NCBI RefSeq assembly: GCF_963678635.1
Contig: NC_087070.1
Span: forward strand, 5,430,539 to 5,494,538
Direction: 5' to 3'
DNA from: Symsagittifera roscoffensis
Lineage: Eukaryota > Xenacoelomorpha > Acoela > Convolutidae
Length of the DNA: 64,000 bases
Shown: positions 24,001 through 36,000 of the stretch, one piece after another
Layout: every line of letters begins with the position of its first letter
How positions within the stretch are numbered: the first letter of the stretch is position 1
Program-made: the position numbers and the translations under genes
The notes under the pieces: generated by a model
The model's input: the letters and a program-made list of their open reading frames with translations, nothing else
Told to the model about the DNA's origin: nothing
Databases searched by the model: none

Positions 24001-27000
24001 TGCTTCGACGTAAATAACGGGCCTTTGGGTAAGTTTTAAAGTATTTTAGTTCTTTGAGTTTTTAATTACCCAAGCTTGAGATTGCTATGTCACATTTTTT
24101 GAAGCTATTTATTTAACTCGCCTTGCGAAGTTTTGACATAATATTTGACATAGGAATGTCAAATTGATAGTTAATTGATAGTCATGTCATTGCCATTATG
24201 CTAAGCAAAGATAGTGCAACCGGGTACAAGACTTTTTTCCGTAAACAACTTTTTTCCATTCCCTGAATCATTTCATTGGCACCATGGTTAGTGAGTGTAG
24301 TATGTAGTAGTTGCATATTAGGTATGGGCTTTGGGTTCCTGTTTGCGGAATGCCAACCTATCTATCTACTAACTAATTGAATAAAACTAAATGTTATAGT
24401 TGTGAATTGAGATTGGTTGATTGAAATTAGTTACATAAATAAAGCATGACAAATACTGAATTCTTTCAACGGTATTCCGACAGAGAATGATTATGGTTTT
24501 CACTTCATATGTGGTTGCTGTGGGAGACCTGCCCCGACCTTGACTCATTAAGCAGCACTCTAATTAATACTCATCTGATTGTCGGCTAGACATGACCTTG
24601 TATGCCGTACCACATTTCCCCCCTTTTTAAATTTGGAGTGTCACTGATATGGAAAATTAAAAAAAAAACAGCGCTAACAAATTATTTTCAAAATGTCAAG
24701 TTCAAAGTTTTAGTTTCAGTCTCAAATTTATTTCCGCTTCCCTTCTATTCCTTTTTGAAATGATATTTTGAATACTCTCATGGTTCCTTTCGGAGTTGGT
24801 GGAGAAGATGACAGATCCTTCCCCCCAATGTTATCTACATTGGGTGGCGTTTTGGGAGACAGGTAACTATTTTGGCTCTGGGAAATCTCTTTCACCGCAT
24901 GTCTGATTGGGCTTCCGTAGAAATGCGTCTGTCTCTTCGATCTTCCTGATATCATAGAAGAGTTAGAAGCTGAGTCGTCTTCTATATCGTCTATAGCCGG
25001 AGAAGGGGACTTTTTCTGTTTCTTCTGCTTGGACACCTTCATCTTGCATTGTTGTGGCTGTTGGTGAAATTGTGTGCTTTGTATCTGTTCATCTCTTTCC
25101 TACGAGACCGGTATCAAATTCTGTGGTTCCGATGTTTTGGCTTCGAGGTTGAACTCGACGATGCATCCAGCGGGGTCATAGTCGTCATTTTTTCAGGTTC
25201 TGGCTTAGTTTTTCTTTTAGTTTCGGATTGGGTTGTTGTTGATGAATTTTCTGCAGTAGGATGATGTGCTGATGTCCCGATCTGGGCTAATGATCCCATC
25301 TGAACGGTGGCTGATGAGGATTTTGCGATCGGGGGTGGAATCACCCCTCCTGAGCTTGAAGATAATGTCAAATCTACGACGGGTGACGACCGGCCTCATT
25401 CCTGCTCCTGAGAAGGATGGTTTGTCTGTGGCGGACGTTCCCTCGATCGATTTTGGTGCAATTTTCCTTAGACGAGAAGGTAGCTGTGTAAAGGTGGCAA
25501 GAATGTCGTCTTTGATGTTAGTTTTTTGGCTGAGGACAAAGTAGGGTTAAATCATCTTCCGACGTCGTTGTGCTATCGTGTGCTCATGGTCCTTTTCAGC
25601 GTGGTTTGCTTTGAGGAACTCTGTTTGCTTGAAAGAGAATTATTTTTTAACCTAATTGCTATATGTTTTTTCCAGATGACTTTGCCCGATGCTGTCGTGT
25701 ATGTATTTTCTAAAAACTTTACAATATGCTCGTTGAAAGGTCTGAATATTTTTTTGCCGGATCTCCTGTCTAGGATTTTACGAAACACTTCTACTTTAGA
25801 CGGATCCGAAAGAAATAAGTTATTTTGAATTTGCCAGTTTGGGAACGTCGGATCTGAATCTCGAAGTAAGATTGATCCTGGAACGTCGGATCTGATTACG
25901 AAGTGAGATTTCTCCTAAGTGATGCTGCCAATATATGGTTTCTGTCCTTCAATGTCTTCTTTTTTCTGCTTCCTGTTCCTGAGTGAGTGCTTTCTTCATT
26001 GTCATCCATTCACTAGCTGACTTTGCCAACCTTTCTAGAGCCTGATAGTACGGTGTTTGTGAAATTGATGTAGTGGGACCTCTGAAACTCGGTGAGACAT
26101 CTGGACTTCTGGACCCTTTCTTGACTGTCTTCACCCTTGGTCTGCTGCCACAGTTCTGCCTCTTCTGTTCTGCGGTTAGCCCGTCTCTTTCTAGGTTTCT
26201 GGAATCAAATAGGGTGCACTCCTTGCATTCCTTGCACATTCAGTTGATGTCTGTTTATTCTTGGCCACCAGTTATATTGCGATGCATCCACTATGGCTTC
26301 CTGTCGGGGGTGCCATCTGTGGAGTCTCGTTATTACTGCTCTCTGAAGACAAGAGGGGATAGCGATGCGGTCGTCGATGACGATGCAGCCGTCTACTATT
26401 GCTGCCGTGTTCCAGAAAGAATTGATGCATGGATCTATTTTCGCAAATCCATCGTAATCTTTGCTCAGAATCGCCTGTGTCATGAGTCGGTAGGTTGGGT
26501 CGACCAGTTGTGACAAAATGACCGCATCGAGAATATCTGTCAATCCTATGAGCAACTTCTTATCTTCTGCGACGAATTTCTTCGGCTGGGACGTGTTTAT
26601 TCTGTTCACTTGTGCCTCCCTCCTCTGCGTGGTTGCGATTTTCCCTCTTTTCAGTCTTAGATATGCCAGAATTTGGACATACTTGATTTTCAGTAGGGAT
26701 CTTCTTCTCTTTTGTGTGGGCTTCTCATAGATCTTGTTCTCGCAAATAGGTCCACTGCGATGGGAGCTACCTCGTTGAGAAGGCGTTCAAAACTATCGTT
26801 CGTGTATGGTTTTCTCCATTCATTGGACGACATATCTGAAAAAGGAATGTACTAGTTAGAACTCAACTGGATTGATTTGATTGGTTGATATTTGTTCGTT
26901 GTTGACATTGGCAGAGATTTGCCAGAAATGATGTGAGAATTGGATGAGATCTCAGCTGAATTGGATCTGGCTTCTGATTGGTTGTGAGAAATTGCGTGAA

Positions 27001-30000
27001 TAGTTTGCATATCTACAGCTGATCCGCATAATTGTTCACCCTCTAGCAGCTGTGCATAAATAAAACTCGAGTGATCTGATTGGTTGAGTGTGAGCATCTG
27101 TATATATTTGCATATTTAAGTCTGTTTTGGTTGGAATATATGTACATAGTCGGCGCACTCCACCGATTGTGCATAAGTTAGTATTCTGATTGGGTAGAAT
27201 TTCAGGTTAACATTTTTACGCACTCTTGCGGAGTCGTGCCGCCTTTCCTTGAATCTGATTGGATATAATTTTCAGTCAAAATTTTTTCGACCCCTTGTGT
27301 ATTAATGCCGGTTTTGCTTGCATTTGATTGGTAAGATCTTTTATTTAGAAATCTGTGGCTCCTTAATGTTTTCCGATCGTTACAATTTTTAATAAATTTG
27401 ATTGGCTGAAAGTTTTGGGCTTCTAAATTTGGAGTTTTGGGGATAAATAAACCCTTGTCTACCGAATCTGAATGAATGAGGATTGTGGGTGTCTTATTTC
27501 CGTATTTGAAACTTCCTTCCTTCATAATCTTTTTGAGTATCACAAGCTGAAAAGAAATTTTTTATTGATTTAACTACAAACTGTTGGTCAAAATTAGAGC
27601 GCTCAGGTGCTGCGAATGCAGGGCAACCGGATAAATACTCAATTATTCCTAATTTAAACCCGAGGTGTGTGATATGTCGAAATTGAGCGATAGTAGCCTA
27701 TCTGCCCATCTGGTGAGTCTTGATTGGTATGATTTTTTTTTTACCTCTGTTGGTTTTTAAGGCTGAAATTATCGCTCTGTGGTCAGTGAGTATTCCGAAG
27801 TTGTTTCCTAAAAGGCCATTCCTGAAGTGTTCGCAAGACCAAACTATTGCTAATAATTCTAGTTCGTTGGTACTATATTTCTTCTCTTGGGTGTTAAGAA
27901 ATCTACATGCGAACGATATCGGTACCCGTGTATCCTCCGTGAGTTGTTGATGAGAGCCGCCTCTAATCCACTGTGGCTGGCGTCACATATGATTCTTGAT
28001 TTTCTCTTGGGATCGTAGTGATACATCATGGTTTTATCCGATATTAGTTTTAACTTGGCCTTAAAAGCGTCTTGTTGGCTTTTGTCCCAGACGAGTTTTT
28101 CTTTGTTAGATGATTAACTTCTGGCTTTTCTTATATTTTGTAATAATCTAATTTTATACTGAACTTTGAATTGTGGTTTCTGCTTTGATGTTTTTTGTCA
28201 AATATCATCAACTCAGTTTTCTTTGTTCTCAGTTTTAGAGAATGTTTTGTGAAGTACAGAGATAATTTCTGACAGGATTTTAGCAATTGCTATAGAGCAT
28301 TTTTGATGTCATTATCATCACGAATTAGTAGTGTATCATCTGCATATTGTACCACTTTGCAAGATTCGGTTAAAGTCATTTATGTATAGGTTGAAAATTA
28401 GCGGTCTCAAAATTGTACCTTGAGGTACGCGTCGGTGAAGTGAGATCCAATTGGATTCAGTATTATTTACTGCAGTTTTCTGTTGTCTATTATTTATAAA
28501 GCTATGAATCATTTTAATTGCTGATTCAGAAAGTCTCAAATCGTTCAATTTGTTCTTTAAATGTTCGTGGTTGATAGAATTGAAAGCTTTTGATAGATCT
28601 AATAAAGACACGAAACATATTTGTTTTCATCCATTGATTTGCGAAAGAACTCAGTGCAATAAAGGATGGCGTCCATCGTTGAATATGAGGTTCTAAAATC
28701 AAATTGGGTTTTCATTGATTTGTTTGAAAGTATTCATTGATTTGTTTGTATAGTAGTTTCTCAAAAACTTTAGAGATTGGACCTGTTATGGAGATTGGTC
28801 TAAATTCTCTGTTGTTTCTGCGTCATCTTTTTTGTATATTGGAGTAACAATACCTCTTTTGAGTCTAGTTGAAAATAAATTACACCCATCTTTCAGAGCC
28901 CAGGCTGGAAGATCAGAGTAGCTCCGGGTGGTTTATTTGCGTTTAAATTTGTTATTTCTTTTTTACCTTCAATTTCACTTCAAAACCGGAAAGAAAACTT
29001 TTGTTTAGGTTCCATTTTGGTCCTTGTTTTTGATGGTTGAATCAATTACGTTTTTATAATTTTTTGCTTCAAAAAACATCTAGAAAACTTGTAATTCTAA
29101 ACTTGTAAAACATCTAGAAAACTTGTAATAAAACTTGTAAAACAAGAGTCTAGAAAACTTGTAATTCGAAAAGTTTGTCATTTTGAAGTTGTTTGTTATT
29201 GCTTCATCAAATGAATTTTTTAGTAGTGTGATTTCGTTTGCTGATTTTTCGAGTTTTTTGTGTCATTTATTATATTCCATTTCTGTCACTCAGTTGTTAT
29301 AGGATTAAATAATTTCGATATGTAACTATCATCTTTTCAGGCAGCTTGCTATATTGGGACTTAAAACGTTGAACATTTTTCAGGGTTATTTTGCCTGTAG
29401 AAAGACTTCTAAGTAATGCTTGTTGGGGCAGTTTTAAATTCTTTTTCTGAAAATTTTGATCTATCGTAGATGGTGCGCTTAAACTGCACAGTTTTATCAA
29501 CTAACTTCAATTCAGATATCAAAATTGTAGCTGAGTGATCAGTTATAATTGGTGGAGTGAATTTTAAAACTTTGTTCTTCAATTTGGTTGGGTTTAAATC
29601 TGGGATAATATAGTCAATCAGTGTTTTTGAATGAGTTGGTGTTGATTTATTGACAACTTCTAAGTTATAGGGCGTGAAAATTGTATCCAAGGATTCTTTT
29701 TCTTCAGTATTTAAATAGTTGAAGTTGTGGTCGCCCAAGAGAACAATAATTGAATTATAGTATTGTGTCAACTGACAGCAAGTTCATGGACAAACTCCGT
29801 TTTGTTAGATTTATTTGGAATATAGGAAATATTTAATAGTGTTGATCTTTCAGTTTTGTTCTTTGATATTTTAAATTCTACCCAGATGCTGTCATACTTT
29901 TGATGAAATAAGTTTAGATCTGTGCGTAGTTTTGGGTGTAAGATTTTAGGAATGAGTATCATGACGCCCCCTCCTTTTGTTTTTTGCTTGCGACTGCTGA

Positions 30001-33000
30001 TCTATCACCTCGAAAGGAGACAACTTTTAACTTTTGTTCAGTTTAAATACTTTCGTCTTATTGACATAGTCATCTCATATTGCGTCATTTGAAGGGTAAA
30101 AATAGGTTTTCAGGCGTGTGTTTTAATCAGGGCGGTGTTTTTTGCTTGCGACTGCTGATCTATCACCTCGAAAGGAGACAAAATGATCACTTTCTAGTGT
30201 CCATAAGTTGTTATCATTAGAGTCATGTCTCAAAGAACCCATAAATTGTGTTTAATCCACATGTATTTACTAGTTTTTTTAGATTTGATCTTTTGTACTA
30301 AACTCCTGCAGTTAAGGTGTAGAATTTTTATGTTGTTTTTGTAATCGTTTGGTCTCTCCGATATGTCATTAAATTGTACAATTGGACCTGGATTTGGGTT
30401 GATGTCGTCGCAGCATAAAACTAAATTTGACAATAAAATTGATAATACGAGAAGTATTAACATCAGTAAAAATAAAATTCTTAATAAAAATGATAAAGGT
30501 AAAGTGCACTGGAGAGGCACCCAATTTGACCTAATGGAAAAAAATTGGCAACCCATGGAAATTTATTACTTTTTTCGAATTTGTTCAATTCTCGAAAAAT
30601 GATTGTTTCGTTGCAATCGATAAACATAATCACAAAGAAGCTAGTTAAGTGTGTTGCACAAGATTATGTGTTATTTACTACATTTTTTTCGCTTTTAACT
30701 TTTGTTCAGTTTAAATGCTTTCGTCTTATTGACATAGTCATCTCATATTGCGTCATTTGAAGGGTAAAAATAGGTTTTCAGGCGTGTGTTTTAATCAGGG
30801 CGGTGGCATGCATGGAAACTTCAGGTTCTTTTAAAAATTTAGATTCAAAATTTTGCAAAATTTTTCGGCAGACTAGGCTTTAGCTTAGTTGCAGCTTTGG
30901 TACATTGTCTCAATGCTAGGTGAACTTAAGAAATTGTGTTTCTCGACATGCTTCCCTCGAACTCAATATTTTTTGAGACCCTGTGCCTTCCGTCTGATTT
31001 CATTTGTATTGCTTATTATGTTCTCGCATCTCTTTTTTAATGTTTTACTATATTTGTTTTCTCAAACTGAATTTAGTTTTCTCTCAAAACTCTAAAAACA
31101 GCAGAAAACTTAGAAACTTGGTTGGTAGTAATAGATGTATTTTTGTTTGATCAAACTTTTTGCTAGAAATATGGTATATGTTTGGTATATGTGTTTGTTA
31201 TAGACTAGTCTAGACAAGTGTTTAAAACATGACATTTCATAATTTAGCATCACCGTATATAATTTCGAAATAGCTTTTTTTATACGCATAGCTTCATGTA
31301 ACTTCGCGTATAAGATTATTATTCAGTTCTACTGAAACGGAATATGAACTTTGACATACGTGAAGCTATTCGTCCTTGGCAAACAACGAATGTGTTCCGA
31401 AAACTTGAAAAGCGACACTAATTTTTGCCTAGTTGTCACGCCTGATGTTGAGTTACTTGTCACTGGATTTCGTCTCAAGTTAAGACTTAAAACCATTCTA
31501 TTTTCTTTGTAATTCTAGAAAGTTTGAAAAGTGAGTTGAAAAATTAAACTTGTTGACCAGAAGTTGGGTAGTATCAGTTTCAGAACTTTTGTCGTCACAT
31601 CTTCTGTCTGTTTATGTTTTGTCGCCCAGTTGTCACTTCATGGAATTTTCTTAGCGACCTAATTTTGAGTCAACAAAAAAGTATGAAGACTGATTTTTCT
31701 TTTCGGACGAGCTTTAAGTTTTGGAATATCAGTACTTAGTAGCTCAAAGTTTTTATGAGAACAGTTTCCTCCTCAAATTGGACATCATTTGAGATACAAC
31801 CAAAAAATACCCACTTTGGCTTTCGTTTGATTTTTATCTACTACTTGAAATGGTATTTTTGTGAAATTTGGCAAGAGGTGCGAAGCTTGATTAGCCTTTG
31901 TGGATATTTAACATCTCTTTCAGGCATGATTAAACCACTGTGGATTGACGAAGAAGACACCATTTTGTCGACTGCTGAGGAAAAGATGCTAAATGAGGTA
32001 AGTTCAGATGGTGGGAAAGATTTCTCAACAAAAATAGTGCTGCCTTTCTCCACCCAGGAAACGACCAAATTGGACGCATTCGAAACTAAATTGACCCAAA
32101 TCGAGCCTAGCTTGTTGTTGTTTTTGAACAAGTTGCAAAAAATTGTGATACATTTCGATACTGCTGGAACGATCGTGGACGAAAACAATGTTGATGTTGC
32201 GAAAACAAAAACAGTGGTCTTCAAAAAACGAAAGCTAGTTGACAACGTTGTTTGCATAGAGTCGGCAAAAGCCTCCCAATTTTATTTGCTGCAGACATTT
32301 TCGGTCGATGTTCCCCTGCATCTGAACTTGAAGTTAGAGGAAACTGAGATCTGTTTCGCATTCCCTTTGGAAAAGTCGTCGGATGGAAAGACCTGTACGT
32401 TCAATTTCCGCCAAACCCAAAGTGCGTTTGCATTTTTACCGGTCAGAGATTTTGGGCTGAAATTCATCGTTCAAGCTGATTTTGAAATTCCCTCGTCGAG
32501 ACAGGATCTAGACATGGACTCGGCCTTCAACCAGTGGCTATCTCTTCAAATCCCGCAACTGTTTCTGGAAAATATGAACAGCTTCGTAGACATTCTGCAA
32601 AATTCGGTGCATGCTGCAATCGCATTTTTGAACTTCCTCCCGCTGCCCAATGAAACTTTCGGTTATTTCAAACCAGTGGCTCAAAAGATATGCGAGCTTA
32701 TTAGAAGTAAGCCAATTATTCCTACGGTCGACGGTGGTTTGTGTTTAGCGTGCGAAGCTATTCAGCTCGGTGAAAATTTATTGTCAAGTGGGTTTATAGA
32801 TACTGGACTGTTCACCAGAGCCACCGGATGGAAACTTGCCCATAAAGACTTGGATCGATTGCGGCCAGCTGTCGTGAAACAACTAGGTCTTCACACTGTT
32901 GGCATAAATGATCTTCTAGTCACACTCGAATACATTTGCTCATCCCAAAGTGCAAATTTATCCCAGAACGAGAAAATGGAAACTATAAAGAGCATTCTCT

Positions 33001-36000
33001 TGACGATGACTGCCAATTTTAGTCATCAACTCAACTCAGCTTGTATTTCAACCTTGAAGAAGACTGAATTTGTTCCGCTGGCTGAAGAAGAATGGGTTTC
33101 AGTTGAAAACAACCCAGATTTGTTTTGCAACTCGGAGCAGAATCAAGTGATGCTTAGGAAGCTGACTCTTCTAAAAGTGGTCGACCAGAATCTATTGCTT
33201 GAAAAGGAAAATAAAATCAACCAGGATATCCAGAAACTGCTGGTCAGAATCGGGGTCAAGGTCGCGAGCTGCAGGGAGCTGGCAAAGTATCATGTATTTG
33301 ACGTGCTTTCTAAGAAGGATACCTGGGCCAAATTATCCCACGAAAGCTTATGTGACTACACCGTTTTTCTCATTCGTGCTTGGAACGATGTTTATAATTC
33401 GGTAGATCAAGAATCAATCAAGAAATTTTTGATCGATTTTCCAGTTTTGACTCGCAAAAACGAAGAAACCAAAATAGTGCAAGCTTCAGAAGTTGGCACT
33501 AACTTGTCTGTTTATTTTCATCATCATTTCGAGCCGAAAATAGTTTTGATGTCGGTTTTTAAGTCGACAAGCTTCAGAGTTTTACACGAGGGATACTTGA
33601 GTTACAAAAATACAAACCAAGGTTGCACTTCAAAACAGGCATTTGACTTTTTCTCGCGTTTGGGCGTCACAGACTTTTTCCAATTTCGAGAAGTCAAGAC
33701 TGAAATTCCCTGTGAAGATGGTTCGACTGAAACTTGCACAGATTTCGACTGTGAGTTGATTGATATTTTGAAAAACACAACAAACAACGTGACTCGTGCA
33801 GAGTATATGCAGCTGTTTACGATAGTCAGTCATTATTGGCGTCGACTTAGTGAATATCTGTTCGCTAGAATCAGTGATGGGAAATTTGGAACTGTGAAAC
33901 TTGTTAATTCGGCACTAGCTAATGCACTTTTGCAGTCTAGTTGGGTGCCTACGGTTGAAGGTACTATTCCAACTTTGTCCGTTCCTCGAGATGTGTTCGT
34001 GAACACTTCCGAAGCCAAGAAGCTATTCAGACCCGCAGATGTTCAGTTATTAGAAGCGAATTTACCTATCAATTCGAGTCCAGAATTTGTGAAATTTCTT
34101 GGCATAAATTTGAACTTGACTGCAGATATAGTTTTAGAGTACCTGCGAAAATGTTCACAGGATGCTTCTTTTGAGACTAGTTTAGAACACATGGCTAGTA
34201 TTTACAATTTCCTTCAGAATAATATAGATGATCGATGCGAGATACTAGAAAATGAGCCTCTTTTTTATCTGCCGAATCCTCGCGTAGATGGTGCGTTCCA
34301 CTTTGTAACTGTGGACCACTTAATTATGGGAGATCACAGTGGTCTGTTTGAAAAATACAAACAAGTTTTGAACAAACATAAATCACTGAGTGTGTTAAAT
34401 GTAACCATGTTCAGTTCCATGCGGCCCTACAGGTTATTGGGACCGTTTTTCGAAGCTGTCGGAGCGTTGGCTGAACCGCCACCAAAAGTGTATCGCGAGT
34501 TAATGATGAGCTTAACAAGTTCAATCGACATGACGAGAATAGTTAGTAAGCGTGAGAACAGAATTGAAGATCTGTTTCTGCTTATTTCTCTGTCGGCTGA
34601 TCAGATCCTAGAGAGTGATGCTTGTTTGCCGTGTAGTAATGGTAAATTAGCCTGTTTAGCAGATGATCATCTACTACTACCAGACGATCAAAGTTCAATT
34701 CCGTACACGATGTTCGAATCTCATGAAGATTTGAGAATCATTCACTCAAGTTTTCTGGAACTGGCGCCTGAGATTCAAGAAAAAATCATGGCTCTGATTG
34801 ATGGTCGTTTCACCTATTTGAGTGAGGCCATACAGGAGAATACAATCCCCGGCCAGTTATGGACCTGTAGCGTGGTCCATAAATTTGTATATTTCGTGAC
34901 TCCCTTGGTGCAACGATACATCCGTAAACGCATGAACGAGAAATATGAAATTCGGAAAAACTTGCTGAGTAAAAAGTTGCAGTCGTTGAGCTTCTACGCA
35001 TGCAAAGAGATCGAAGTTATTTATACATATCAGAATGTGATTAGAGAGAAAATGGCAAAGAATATTTTCTGCAACGGAAAAGAGTTTTACATAGGAAGGG
35101 AACTTCTGGAGGACTGGAAAGAAATATCAAGCGAACTGGCTTCTGTCTTCAGGTAATCTAAAGACATGTATTTGTTAACTACGCTTTCATTTCATTTAAG
35201 AACGAAAAGTGCCATTGTTAATTTTCAGTCTTTTTTGAAAATTATAGATTTGTGATACAAATTTTAACGGTCGCGAGCACTCAACATAAGGGTTTCAATT
35301 TTGAGGTTGAAACATGAAACTCCAAATTGTAGTTTCACAGACATGGCCGACTTTTATAAATTATTCGAGCTGCTTGAAAATTTTCATCCGTTTTTTTTTG
35401 CTATCCGATTTTTTTCGTACCAAATCTTGTATATAGGGTTAAGCAACTTGCGCGGTTATGTCAAATTATGGGAATGAATAGTTGTTTTAGGTTTTTTGTG
35501 TTATCATAATGAAATATATCAAAAGATTTTTTAGTTCGAAAACCTTCATTTTCAGTTGTATTTTTTCGTAAATTTTAAATACACGTCCGTACTCTGAATA
35601 CAATTTTCTATTCGATTTTTTTTTGTACTTTGGTTGTAATTTCGTCAACCATGATTTGGTCTATTTCAGCTTTTCATGAGCGTAGTGAAGAGTCTTGCAT
35701 AGGTCTTGATGATAAATTTGTTGGTTTTTAAGGAAAAATTGTTGAAATTTATTCACGCTTAGCGTTGATTTTTCGCGCTTATAACTTTTGATTTTATTTA
35801 AGTTCAGTTTTTTCCTTTGTTAAAAGGAAATCAAACTTCACTATCGAACAGCAAACGTGATCGAATTCTGGTTTCGAATGTGGTTTTTAATTTTCAGATT
35901 TCTTAGCGGAGTAAAAACTTTTCGTAATGATCCAATTTTCTCAAATTGGGTTAATTTTATCAAAAACTGTCGATTATAATTTGATTTTGAAATTCAAAGG

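Noticed and set aside
26073-26513. Plus-strand open frame in intron 5
   Set aside because: It is the antisense shadow of the integrase-bearing minus-strand frame at 26205-26609.
31755-31923. Upstream extension of exon 6 as coding sequence
   Set aside because: The frame is open by chance; the phase-1 splice to 31924 restores GPLG-MIKP, and the T-rich tract before it is typical of an acceptor.
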